Positions 6,622 through 13,850 of a stretch of DNA of 25,315 nucleotides are shown one piece after another. Source of the stretch: a virus; the IMG/VR virus record IMGVR_UViG_3300034062_001613, positions 1 to 25,315 of that record. One strand, given 5' to 3'. The notes beneath the pieces are model-generated. The model saw only the letters and a program-made list of their open reading frames with translations. It searched no databases and was not told where the DNA came from. The first letter of the stretch is position 1. Each line of letters begins with the position of its first letter. The translations under genes and the position numbers were made by a program.

Positions 6622-7263
6622 ATGTTTAACTTAGCAAAACTCCCTGAAGTAAAGTCACTCAGTACAGCCCTGCGTACCATTCAAGCCGAAGTTGGCCCCA
6701 CTGGTACAGTCATCATCAAGATGGACAAGACCGGCCATTGGGTCTTTGGCGCCGATCAAACCGAAGTCGAAGCTGACTCAACTTGGGCGGTCAATCCTTT
6801 TTCGTTTGTCCACGGCTACATTGCGTGGGGTGATGGTGACGTTCTAGCTGAAAAAATGGTGTCTGTGTCTGAGCCACTGCCCGAAATGGATGACGCTCCT
6901 GCGGGCGCCAAACGTGGTTGGGAAGTGCAGGTCGGTATGTCGATTAAGTGTTTGACCGGTGAAGACAAAGGTTTGGAAGCACGTTACACCACCACCTCGG
7001 CCGGTGGCAAGCGTGGCGTACAGACCTTGGCGGTTGCGATTGCCGAACAAGTGGATAAGGATCAGTCTAAGCCTGTGCCTGTGGTGCTTTTGAAGAAAGA
7101 GCATTATCAGCACAAGTCTTACGGCCGTATTTTTACACCGCTGTTTGACATTCAGTCGTGGGTGTCGATGGATGGTGAAGAGCCTGAAGTTGAGCCTGAC
7201 ACCTCGCCCGTAGCGTCTGCTATTGATGCTGCACCCGCACGTCGTCGTAGGAGCGCAACATGA
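6622..7263 (+). CDS. Hypothetical DNA-metabolism protein, possible single-strand-binding or recombination partner
   Basis: 213 residues, preceded by AAAAGGTACTCTA. Visible features: GTVIIKMDKTGHWVFGADQTEVEADSTWAVNPFSFVHGYIAWGDGDVLAEKMV, a conserved-looking block I have seen in phage proteins beside DUF2800-type nucleases. A beta-rich middle follows (CLTGEDKGLEARYTTTSAGGKRGV), then an acidic stretch (EEPEVEPD) and a basic tail (ARRRRSAT). An acidic C-terminal region is common in phage single-strand-binding proteins, but here the extreme end is basic, so the assignment is only by context (between nuclease and polymerase). Confidence 0.75.
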   Translation: MFNLAKLPEVKSLSTALRTIQAEVGPTGTVIIKMDKTGHWVFGADQTEVEADSTWAVNPFSFVHGYIAWGDGDVLAEKMVSVSEPLPEMDDAPAGAKRGWEVQVGMSIKCLTGEDKGLEARYTTTSAGGKRGVQTLAVAIAEQVDKDQSKPVPVVLLKKEHYQHKSYGRIFTPLFDIQSWVSMDGEEPEVEPDTSPVASAIDAAPARRRRSAT

Positions 7264-7412
7264 GCACCACAATTTCTATAGATTTAACCGTTGTGGAAAT
7301 CAATGTAATTATGGGCGTACTTGGTCGTCAACCTTATCAAGATGTTGAAGCGTTGATTGCTAATATTCGGCGTCAAGCATTGCCGCAGTTACCACCAGCA
7401 GTAGCCGAGTAA
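7260..7412 (+). CDS. 50-residue conserved-type phage protein
   Basis: ATG 7260 overlaps the preceding TGA (ATGA), and the frame ends at TAA 7410-7412. It starts MSTTISIDLTVVEINVIMGV and continues LGRQPYQDVEALIANIRRQALPQL. This spacing (LTV-x-E-x-NV, then LG, then PY-x-x-V-x-x-LI-x-x-IR-x-Q) is one I recognise from many small phage proteins found beside replication genes. Function is unknown. It is acidic to neutral and probably two helices. Confidence 0.72.
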   Translation: MSTTISIDLTVVEINVIMGVLGRQPYQDVEALIANIRRQALPQLPPAVAE

Positions 7413-7418
7413 GGGTTA

Positions 7419-7510
7419 GGGGGCGGTTAGGCAAGCATTTGAGGATGTCGTAAGCGCGTGTTTTTCTTGCCTTCCAACGCACGGGCAGTAACGGCCAAAT
7501 CAACGCCCCC
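7419..7510 (+). ncRNA. Candidate structured RNA element between the small gene and the 7540 gene
   Basis: Outer arms GGGGGCG (7419-7425) and CGCCCCC (7504-7510), plus TT/AA inside a one-base bulge, enclose inner arms GGCAAG (7430-7435) and CTTGCC (7466-7471). A short U-run (7460-7465) leads into the inner right arm. The segment begins 7 bases after a stop and ends 29 bases before the next ATG. It could be a leader structure controlling the downstream gene or a processing site. No known riboswitch class is recognised. Confidence 0.35.
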
Positions 7511-7539
7511 ACCTATAAACTAAACTAAGGTAAATTAAA

Positions 7540-8319
7540 ATGGAACCATTAAATTTTTGTCGTCAAATTAAAAAACTATATGCTAAATCGTCTTTGCGCG
7601 ATCACGTTAAAAAAGAGCTACCTAAAATGCCGGTAGATGTGCTATTAGATGGGTTAGATTTTGCGGTTAAATTTACTTTGCCTGGCGACGGTAAAATTAT
7701 AGAAGACCCAAAATTAAAAGGTCTTAGTGATATTACCGAATTACATTTACCTTATGCGTCTATTGTTTTGGAATTTGCTTTCCTTGGCAAAAACTCAAGA
7801 AAAATAGTTATTTATGCAATAGAAGACGAAGCGCAAATATTGATGTGCGTTTGGGCGGGGTCAGATGAAGCGTGGCTTCCCCTCGGATTTGCTAGTACAC
7901 CTAAAACAGATTTTATGCGGCAGGACATAGACGGTAATGTACAGTTTGCCATTAAAGGGCGTTTGGTAGAAGAAAAATATAAAGAAGACATGAAGTTATT
8001 TACAAATTTGGGCGTTGATACTTTGCTTGGTTTTCTTAACGCTTTGGCGTGCAGTAATGTTAAAGCTGAAAAATTACCTACCCGCAAACCTAGCAAAACG
8101 CTTGGTGCGTTGCCCTTTGATGAATACCATGTGCTGACGATAGATCGCCCAGCGGGCACCGGCCACGGCCACGCGGGAGGTAGTCACCGCAGCCCACGCG
8201 AACACTTGCGTCGGGGCCACATAAGGCGTTTGTCAACTGGCAGCAAAATATGGGTTAACGCAACGGTCATCAACGCAGGAGCGGGTGGCAAAATCCGTAA
8301 GCAATATGCTATGGGTTGA
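7540..8319 (+). CDS. Conserved phage protein of unknown function with RSPREHLRRGHIRRL motif
   Basis: 259 residues. ATG follows ACTAAGGTAAATTAAA, a leader shared with three minus-strand genes. The N-terminal 185 residues are an uncharacterised domain. The C-terminal part contains LPFDEYHVLTID, then a Gly/His linker (GTGHGHAGGSHRS), the basic block RSPREHLRRGHIRRL, and IWVNATVINAGAGG. I recognise this C-terminal block from many phage hypothetical proteins near replication genes; the basic block could bind nucleic acid. Base composition changes from AT-rich to GC-rich near 8090-8160, just before the conserved block. The 3' end overlaps the polymerase by 35 bases. Confidence 0.78.
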   Translation: MEPLNFCRQIKKLYAKSSLRDHVKKELPKMPVDVLLDGLDFAVKFTLPGDGKIIEDPKLKGLSDITELHLPYASIVLEFAFLGKNSRKIVIYAIEDEAQILMCVWAGSDEAWLPLGFASTPKTDFMRQDIDGNVQFAIKGRLVEEKYKEDMKLFTNLGVDTLLGFLNALACSNVKAEKLPTRKPSKTLGALPFDEYHVLTIDRPAGTGHGHAGGSHRSPREHLRRGHIRRLSTGSKIWVNATVINAGAGGKIRKQYAMG

Positions 8320-10207
8320 CTTTGAAACCCGCAGCCATTGCGACTTGAAAAAGCATGGCGTGTACAACTACGCGCAAGACGCAACGACCGACGTGTTATG
8401 TATGTCTTACGCGTTTGATGATGAAGACGTGGTGACGTGGTTACCCACGCAGCCTTTTCCCAAGCGTGTACGCGATCACAAGGGTTTGATCTACGCCCAC
8501 AACGCAGCTTTTGAGCGTCTGATTTTTTGGTACGTTTTACAGATAAACTTTAAGTTAGAGCAGTTCTATTGCACCGCAACACAAGCCCGAGCAAATTGTG
8601 CGCCTGGTAGCCTTGAAGACGTAGGTCGCTTTGCGGGGGCTAGCATGAAGAAAGATTACCGTGGCGCCCAGCTTATCCGTGCGCTATGTGTACCGCCGTT
8701 TAAAGACGACCCTGCGTTGATGCTTGAAATGGTGCAATACTGTGAGCAAGACGTGCGCGCCATGCGCGCCGTCAGTCAAAGCCTACGCCCCTTATCAGAC
8801 GAAGAGTTGGAGGATTACCATGTCAACGAAAAAATTAACGACAGAGGTGTTTTGGTGGACGTGCCTCTTGCCAGCGCAGCCATCTCTTACGCGGCCATTG
8901 AACTCGCGGACATACAGTCCATTGTCAGAACCGTCACCAATGGCGCGATCACGTCAGTCCGCTCGCCGAAGATGCGCGCTTGGGTTCAAGAAAGACTAAG
9001 CCCCGAGCAGTTAAAACTCATGGAGGTTGAAGATGGAAAGTATTCGATTGATAAGCGCGTACGCGCGAACTTACTCGCGGTCGAAGACCTACCGCCCGAC
9101 GTTGCCGAGGTTATCCAGTGCGCCGATGACCTATGGGCGTCGAGCGTTGCGAAGTTCAGCCGCCTTAAAGACTTGGCAGATGTCGAGGATAGCCGTGTCA
9201 GAGGAGCATTTGTTTTTGCTGGAGGCAGCGCTACAGGGCGCGCGTCGTCATACGGCGCTCAAGTCCATAATTTCACTCGTCGATGCGCAAACCAACCGGA
9301 AAGCGTTAGAGAGAGCATGGTTCTCAGACAGCCCATCGTTCCCCGTTTTGGCAAAAGAGTTACTGACGTTCTAAAGGGTATGTTACGCCCCGCAATCATA
9401 CCGGCCAAGGGTAAGTCCTTGGTCGTAGCCGATTGGGCTCAGATCGAAGCCAGGATGACCCCGTGGTTGTCGGGCCGTGGTGATGACGTGCTAGACGTGT
9501 TCAGGTCAGGCCGCGATATTTACATACGGGAGGCCGCCGCCATGTACAAGATACCCGAAGACCAAGTGACCGCCGATCAGCGTCAGATTGGTAAGGTCGC
9601 AATCCTCGCTTGCGGGTTCGGTGGTGGTATTGGCGCGTTTAGCGCGATGGGTAGAGCATACGGGTTGAGCATGACCGAGTCGGATGCGCAGCGCACCGTT
9701 GACGCTTGGCGGCGCGCAAACCAATGGGCGGTACGCTATTGGCAAGAGCTAGAAACTGGTTACATGATCGCCATGCGAAATAAGGGCAAAGAAATCGTGG
9801 CGGGTAGGGTTACCTACCTGTTTGATGGTGTTCACTTATGGTACGCTTTACCCTCGGGTCGCATTCTCTGCTACCCCTACGCCAAACTTGAAGAAGATGG
9901 AATCAGCTACGCCAAAGCCGCATGGAAGCCAGCCGTTGACGCCCGTGAATGGCCGCGCGCGCGACTATGGCGTGGGTTGGCCTGTGAGAACATCACTCAA
10001 GCCTGTGCGAACGACGTACTACGTTACGCTCTCCGAGCCCTTGACGACGTTGTACTCCACGTTCACGACGAAATTGTTATTGAAACCGATCAGCCCGAAA
10101 CCGTCACCGAACAATTAAGAAAAGTAATGTGTACGCCGCCCCCGTGGGCGGTGGGATTGCCCCTAGACGCCGAGATCAGCACAATGAGCAGATACGGTAA
10201 AGGCTAA
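8285..10207 (+). CDS. DNA polymerase, family A (Pol I-like) with 3'-5' exonuclease motifs
   Basis: 640 residues. Exonuclease motif I is WVDFET (Asp12, Glu14), and a YCEQDVRAM block (near residue 155) gives exo III. Polymerase motif A is VVADWAQIEARM (Asp383, Glu388), motif B is RQIGKVAILACGFGGG (starting Arg433, Lys437), and motif C is VLHVHDEIV (His594-Asp595-Glu596). All catalytic residues are therefore present. It is the phage replicative polymerase. The start is uncertain: GTG at 8285 is used here, with GGAG only 3 bases upstream; ATG at 8306 (residue 8) would keep all motifs. It overlaps the previous gene and is followed by the primase-helicase 46 bases later. Confidence 0.95.
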   Translation: MAKSVSNMLWVDFETRSHCDLKKHGVYNYAQDATTDVLCMSYAFDDEDVVTWLPTQPFPKRVRDHKGLIYAHNAAFERLIFWYVLQINFKLEQFYCTATQARANCAPGSLEDVGRFAGASMKKDYRGAQLIRALCVPPFKDDPALMLEMVQYCEQDVRAMRAVSQSLRPLSDEELEDYHVNEKINDRGVLVDVPLASAAISYAAIELADIQSIVRTVTNGAITSVRSPKMRAWVQERLSPEQLKLMEVEDGKYSIDKRVRANLLAVEDLPPDVAEVIQCADDLWASSVAKFSRLKDLADVEDSRVRGAFVFAGGSATGRASSYGAQVHNFTRRCANQPESVRESMVLRQPIVPRFGKRVTDVLKGMLRPAIIPAKGKSLVVADWAQIEARMTPWLSGRGDDVLDVFRSGRDIYIREAAAMYKIPEDQVTADQRQIGKVAILACGFGGGIGAFSAMGRAYGLSMTESDAQRTVDAWRRANQWAVRYWQELETGYMIAMRNKGKEIVAGRVTYLFDGVHLWYALPSGRILCYPYAKLEEDGISYAKAAWKPAVDAREWPRARLWRGLACENITQACANDVLRYALRALDDVVLHVHDEIVIETDQPETVTEQLRKVMCTPPPWAVGLPLDAEISTMSRYGKG

Positions 10208-10233
10208 AAAAAAGCCACCGGCGAGGGTGGCTT
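10206..10233 (-). terminator. Intrinsic terminator reading leftward, just after the polymerase stop
   Basis: Arms AAGCCACC (10212-10219) and GGTGGCTT (10226-10233) enclose a six-base loop. The plus strand has an A8 run at 10206-10213, so on the minus strand the stem runs straight into a U-tract. This is a textbook terminator for leftward RNA, which here would be antisense to the primase-helicase. For rightward RNA it is only a hairpin. Confidence 0.6.
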
Positions 10234-10253
10234 AAACAACTAAGGAGTATTGC

Positions 10254-12557
10254 GTGGACTTCGTCGATTATATAAGTAAAGTCGCCCCTGAGGGTGAAAC
10301 TTGCCTGTTGGTACGTCAAAAGCCTGTTGGAAAAGAACAACACGCCGACGGCACGATCAAGGCGACATGGCCAGCTTTTTACCCGAGCGAGTACAAAGAG
10401 GGCGGCGCGTGGTACGCCAACACAGCCTCATTTGTCGTTGATCGGTTTAAGAGTAAACCGAGCGCGTCGATTCACAATTGCGACCATGTTGCCTTTCTTG
10501 TGCTTGATGACGTAGGCACCAAATCGAAAGCGCCCCCGCTTGAGCCCACTTGGAAGATCGAAACCTCCCCCGATAACTTTCAATGGGGCTATACCTTTGC
10601 CCTAGACGATCAACCCACGCACCAAGTCTTTAGCGCAGCGATCAAGGCCATAGCCGAGGCCGGTTACACCGATAAGGGTGCTACCAACGCGGTGCGGAAC
10701 TTTAGGATACCTGGCAGCGTCAACCTCAAGCCCGAGCGTAACGGGTTTAAGTCGATCCTGACCGAGTTTCACCCCGAGCGTGAGTTTAGTCTGCCGCAGA
10801 TTATGGGTGCCTTTGGCGTGACTTCCGGCCCCGTAGAGTCCAACGCATACCGGCCGATCAAGATAGACGACGACGGCACCGATAACATTTTTGCATGGCT
10901 TGCCGAAAATAGTTTAGTCATTAGTCGCCCCAATAGCGAGGGCTGGGCGGGCGTGGTTTGCCCCAATGCACACGAACACACAGACGGCAACCCGCAAGGC
11001 AGGTACAACCCGTCTATGCGCGCTTACTGTTGCTTGCATTCGCATTGCTTGCAACTCGACAGCCATATCTTCCTTGAATGGGTCGAGGGCCAAGGCGGGC
11101 CGAGTGCGGCCCCAGGCCTGCGCGATGAACTGTTAGCCAAGACAATGGCCAAGGCCTATGAAATTATCGCCCCCACGGCCGCTTTCCCTGATGATGTTAA
11201 AAAGCGTCAAACCGAGATTGAAAACCGAGAGCTCGGGCGCGTACAAAAGCGCGAGTGGTTCGGCCGGTTTGCTTACATTCAATCCGATGATAGTTATTTT
11301 GACTTGCAAGACCGACGCGAAATCTCGCGCGGTACATTTAACGCGTTGTTTCGCCACGTCATTTGCAAGTCAATCCGCACCGGTCGCCATATTGAGGCCT
11401 CAGTCTGTTTTGATGAACTGCGCCAAGAGAACGGTGCCCCCGCGTTGGTGGGGATAACGTATGCGGCCGGCGATACCGTCTTGGTTAGTCGAGGCGGTGA
11501 CGTGTACGGTAACCGGTGGCGCGATGCGCGGCCCGTGGCCATAGCGGGCGACATTACCCCGTGGCTTGAGCATTGTAGGCACCTAGTGCCCGACGCAGAT
11601 ACGCTCGAGCATTGTTTTAATGTCATGGCCTATAAATTGCAACACCCGCAAACCAAGATTAACCACGCGGTGCTACATACCGGCGTACAGGGTTCGGGCA
11701 AAGATACTATGTGGCACCCGTTTATATGGGCCGTGTGCGGTGATAACGCCGTAAACCGTGGCTTGCTTGATTCTGACACTATGTCATCACAGTTTAATTA
11801 CGCGCTTGAGAGCGAGATACTAATACTGAACGAACTGCGCGAACCTGACGCAAAAGACCGTAGAGCTCTTGCCAATAAATTAAAGCCCATCATCGCCGCG
11901 CCCCCCGAGTACCTGAGCATTAACCGTAAGGGCCTGAAACCGTACGATATGGTGAACAGGTGTATGGTACTGGCGTTTAGTAATGACGCGGTGCCCATTA
12001 CCCTAGATAGTCAGGATAGGCGTTGGTTTGCGATTAAATCAAACGCCCCCCGCATGGCCCCCGAGGTGAGCGCCAAAATATGGTCATGGTTTGCCCGTGG
12101 TGGCGTGGCCGCGTGTGCCGCGTGGCTTGCGGCCCGTGATGTTTCGGCGTTTAACCCTTCGGCCGCGCCTCTCGTGACTGAATTTAAGTTAACCCTGATT
12201 GAACAGGGTATGAGCGCAAATGAATCGTACCTAGTCGATATGATCCGCGAGCGCCGTGGCGTGTTTGCCGGTGGCGTCATAGCGAGCCCCTTTCACGTTA
12301 TCTGTGACACCCTGTCACTCAACGCCCCTGGCACCTACAAAGTGTCGCAGGGCGCCCTATTGCACGCGTTGCTAGAGTGCAATTGGTTCGACTGCGGCCG
12401 GCTGGCCACGCGTGAGCTCACCACTAAAAAACAGGTCTATTGTGCGCCCGACATGATAGGGCACAAGAAAACCGAATTACGCGTAATGGCCGAGGGCCTA
12501 ACCGTGCGCGCTGGTACACCGTTGGCTAGTGTTACACCAATAAAAAAGCCCGCCTAA
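10254..12557 (+). CDS. Primase-helicase (prim-pol-like N-terminus, DUF5906-type SF3/D5-like helicase)
   Basis: 767 residues from GTG 10254, with AAGGAG 9 bases upstream. The N-terminal region has VLDDVGTK (about 83-90), ETSPDNFQWGY, and RNFRIPGSVNLKPE (about 148-160), a set seen in prim-pol-type and RepB-like primases. A cysteine/histidine region (VCPNAHEHTDGN, YCCLHSHC) near 240-270 may bind zinc. The helicase part has Walker A GVQGSGKDT (477-485, Lys483), LILNELRE (Walker B-like), and CMVLAFSNDAVPITLDSQDRRW, as in DUF5906 / NrS-1-polymerase-like proteins. It probably primes and unwinds for the polymerase upstream. Its last codons and stop form a leftward terminator hairpin. Confidence 0.88.
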   Translation: MDFVDYISKVAPEGETCLLVRQKPVGKEQHADGTIKATWPAFYPSEYKEGGAWYANTASFVVDRFKSKPSASIHNCDHVAFLVLDDVGTKSKAPPLEPTWKIETSPDNFQWGYTFALDDQPTHQVFSAAIKAIAEAGYTDKGATNAVRNFRIPGSVNLKPERNGFKSILTEFHPEREFSLPQIMGAFGVTSGPVESNAYRPIKIDDDGTDNIFAWLAENSLVISRPNSEGWAGVVCPNAHEHTDGNPQGRYNPSMRAYCCLHSHCLQLDSHIFLEWVEGQGGPSAAPGLRDELLAKTMAKAYEIIAPTAAFPDDVKKRQTEIENRELGRVQKREWFGRFAYIQSDDSYFDLQDRREISRGTFNALFRHVICKSIRTGRHIEASVCFDELRQENGAPALVGITYAAGDTVLVSRGGDVYGNRWRDARPVAIAGDITPWLEHCRHLVPDADTLEHCFNVMAYKLQHPQTKINHAVLHTGVQGSGKDTMWHPFIWAVCGDNAVNRGLLDSDTMSSQFNYALESEILILNELREPDAKDRRALANKLKPIIAAPPEYLSINRKGLKPYDMVNRCMVLAFSNDAVPITLDSQDRRWFAIKSNAPRMAPEVSAKIWSWFARGGVAACAAWLAARDVSAFNPSAAPLVTEFKLTLIEQGMSANESYLVDMIRERRGVFAGGVIASPFHVICDTLSLNAPGTYKVSQGALLHALLECNWFDCGRLATRELTTKKQVYCAPDMIGHKKTELRVMAEGLTVRAGTPLASVTPIKKPA

Positions 12558-12564
12558 GCGGGCC
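12542..12564 (-). terminator. Intrinsic terminator of the leftward clamp operon
   Basis: GCCCGC (12548-12553) pairs with GCGGGC (12558-12563) around the loop CTAA. The plus-strand A6 at 12542-12547 gives a U6 tract after the stem on the minus strand. It lies 18 bases beyond the last leftward micropeptide gene, exactly where that operon should end. The rightward primase-helicase stop codon (TAA 12555-12557) is in the loop. Confidence 0.75.
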
Positions 12565-12581
12565 GTGGGGTTTGCGTGGCG

Positions 12582-12644
12582 CTACAGGTCAAAAACTAGA
12601 ATTAACAGAATGACCGTAGCGGCCGCGATTAGGCTTATGGTCAT
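12582..12644 (-). CDS. 20-residue hydrophobic micropeptide
   Basis: The frame runs from ATG 12644, overlapping the upstream TGA (ATGA), to TAG 12584-12582. The peptide is MTISLIAAATVILLILVFDL: one transmembrane-length hydrophobic stretch with a short acidic end. Acceptance rests on the ATGA coupling, used by several genes of this operon, on the position just before the terminator, and on the amphiphilic end. Such peptides can insert in the inner membrane; a function cannot be named. Confidence 0.45.
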   Translation of the reverse strand: MTISLIAAATVILLILVFDL

Positions 12645-12844
12645 AAGGGCATCAACTCAGCAAACAAGGGGTGTAGGCGCGGGATATAAGCGCCGATATC
12701 GGCCGGAAATACGCGTTTTATATATCCACGCTCACACATTGAACGCAAGGTTACCGTGTCGCCTATTAAGTAGACGGTATAGGCGCGGTTGCGAACGTGT
12801 ACAACGTCGCCGACGTCGACCGGCTGGCCGTTTTTATATTTCAT
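12641..12844 (-). CDS. Hypothetical small protein with GDVVHV beta-barrel-like pattern
   Basis: 67 residues: MKYKNGQPVDVGDVVHVRNRAYTVYLIGDTVTLRSM, then RVFPADIGAYIPR. The alternation of short strands (NGQPVDVGDVVHVRNRAYTVYLI) resembles small SH3-like barrels common in phage accessory proteins. It is coupled by ATGA to both neighbours. A longer reading frame on the opposite strand is arginine-rich and looks like a shadow. Function unknown. Confidence 0.7.
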   Translation of the reverse strand: MKYKNGQPVDVGDVVHVRNRAYTVYLIGDTVTLRSMCERGYIKRVFPADIGAYIPRLHPLFAELMPL

Positions 12845-13059
12845 AATGTTAGCCCATCGGTGTAATAATTATTTAAAGCATCAGCGGTGCCGGTGCCGTG
12901 TTTGCATTGATACACCCAAACAACGTCACAACCAGGATAAGCGTTTAGGCATTGTTCCTCGGCGTGCTCGGTATCCTCGGCCCATGCTTGAAAAGCAAAC
13001 GGCGCGTCTAATGGGCTTTGTATGCTTTCAATGCGATATAAAATTACATAGTTTTTCAT
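12841..13059 (-). CDS. Conserved-type phage hypothetical protein (HAEEQCxNAYPGCDVVWV)
   Basis: 72 residues. It contains PFAFQAWAEDTEHAEEQCLNAYPGCDVVWVYQ, a pattern I recognise from small phage and plasmid proteins with no assigned function. It starts MKNYVILYRIESIQSP, a beta-strand-like beginning. Both ends are joined to neighbours by ATGA overlaps. Two cysteines in the conserved block might be structural. Confidence 0.72.
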   Translation of the reverse strand: MKNYVILYRIESIQSPLDAPFAFQAWAEDTEHAEEQCLNAYPGCDVVWVYQCKHGTGTADALNNYYTDGLTL

Positions 13060-13244
13060 GTTGTGGCCTTATCGTTGATTAACTGGTACATATTCCAGCC
13101 AATAGTGAGCACTTGTTCGCCGTTGTCGATCATAAAGTTATAGGCCCACCGGTCGGCGTCGTGCCATTCAGGACAACTAATAGGCGCCGTTTTAATGTGG
13201 TGCCAGCCGTGGTTATCGTTTTTTGCGTGATATGCTAATTTCAT
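13056..13244 (-). CDS. Small hypothetical protein rich in His and Trp
   Basis: 62 residues, MKLAYHAKNDNHGWHHIKTA, then CPEWHDADRWAYNFMIDNGEQVLTIGWNMYQL. It has an unusually high aromatic and histidine content for its size. The start overlaps the upstream stop (ATGA), and the stop overlaps the next start. No family recognised; a compact domain with possible metal-binding histidines is conceivable but unproven. Confidence 0.66.
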   Translation of the reverse strand: MKLAYHAKNDNHGWHHIKTAPISCPEWHDADRWAYNFMIDNGEQVLTIGWNMYQLINDKATT

Positions 13245-13459
13245 CTTGAACCCCTTAATGATGGTGGAAAGTGCGCGATCACGCCACGGTCAACGTGATG
13301 TAATTGAATTAAAGCGTTTTCATTAAACGATCGGGCCGGCGCGTGGTTCAGATACCGGTCAAAATCGCGCAACACCTTACCCATCATTCTAGATTCGAGT
13401 AAAACGCTTTGATGGGTGCCTTCGGTCGCGCTATTGTGCCAAACGATAATTCTATACAT
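13241..13459 (-). CDS. Small hypothetical protein
   Basis: 72 residues from ATG 13459. A longer reading from 13489 would run back into the preceding gene, whereas the 13459 ATG has AAGGGG 6 bases upstream and lies 10 bases after the upstream stop. The sequence begins MYRIIVWHNSATEGTHQSVL and includes FDRYLNHAPARSF. It ends basic (PPSLRGSR). Function unknown; ATGA-coupled to the next gene. Confidence 0.67.
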   Translation of the reverse strand: MYRIIVWHNSATEGTHQSVLLESRMMGKVLRDFDRYLNHAPARSFNENALIQLHHVDRGVIAHFPPSLRGSR

Positions 13460-13469
13460 AGCAGGCCCC

Positions 13470-13799
13470 TTAGAATTGAACGTAAACAATATCGCCGGCG
13501 TCGGTAGCCATAGCGTGCGCGGTGTTTTCTTCTAAGTGCTCGAGCACGGCCGCGATAGCGTCATCTTCGTCGAGCCCTTCAATATCAATATCGTATTGCT
13601 CGGCCACGCTTACATAATTATCCTCAGCCCACTCGCAACACAACGCGATTACGTCGAGCTCTACTTGCTCGCCGGCGTCGCTTTCGTACGATTCGATATA
13701 GTCGAAAATCACTTCTAGGCCGTCATAACTGAATTGATCGCCACGGCCGGCCGCTTTAAACGCGTCGCGGAAATCATAAATTGAAATTGTCTTAATCAT
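13470..13799 (-). CDS. Strongly acidic phage protein (ISIYDFRDAFKAAGR family), possible DNA mimic
   Basis: 109 residues with 28 Asp/Glu and only 4 Lys/Arg, so net charge is near -24. The N-terminal block ISIYDFRDAFKAAGRGDQFSYDGLEVIFDY and the core VELDVIALCCEWAED are motifs I recognise from phage and plasmid proteins of unknown function. Such charge at this size is typical of DNA-mimic inhibitors (for example anti-restriction proteins), so that role is a reasonable guess but not shown. The start follows the shared leader CACTAAGGTAAACAAA. A GNRA-loop hairpin separates it from the clamp gene upstream. Confidence 0.75.
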   Translation of the reverse strand: MIKTISIYDFRDAFKAAGRGDQFSYDGLEVIFDYIESYESDAGEQVELDVIALCCEWAEDNYVSVAEQYDIDIEGLDEDDAIAAVLEHLEENTAHAMATDAGDIVYVQF

Positions 13800-13820
13800 T
13801 TTGTTTACCTTAGTGAAGTT
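13800..13820 (-). promoter_or_regulatory. Ribosome-binding leader of the shared CTAAGGTAAAC type
   Basis: Minus-strand AACTTCACTAAGGTAAAC precedes the ATG at 13799. Nearly the same leader precedes 14435 (CACTAAGGTTAAAAA), 14943 (TTTAAGGTAAACGAAA) and the rightward gene at 7540 (ACTAAGGTAAATTAAA). TAAGGT is complementary to the 16S rRNA tail, so it is a ribosome-binding site. The conserved flanks are more than that requires. Confidence 0.55.
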
Positions 13821-13823
13821 TAT

Positions 13824-13841
13824 GGCCCGCTCGCGCGGGCC
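13824..13841 (-). repeat. GGCCCGC hairpin with GNRA loop (copy 1), intergenic
   Basis: GGCCCGC (13824-13830) pairs perfectly with GCGGGCC (13835-13841). The loop on the minus-strand RNA is GCGA, a GNRA tetraloop. It lies 9 bases after the clamp stop. No U-tract follows, so processing or mRNA stabilisation is more likely than termination. Confidence 0.6.
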
Positions 13842-13850
13842 CGAGTGGTG

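Noticed and set aside
12565-12846. Arginine-rich 93-residue frame on the + strand
   Set aside because: It lies opposite two ATGA-coupled minus-strand genes, has an extreme Arg content and no ribosome site, as expected for a shadow frame.
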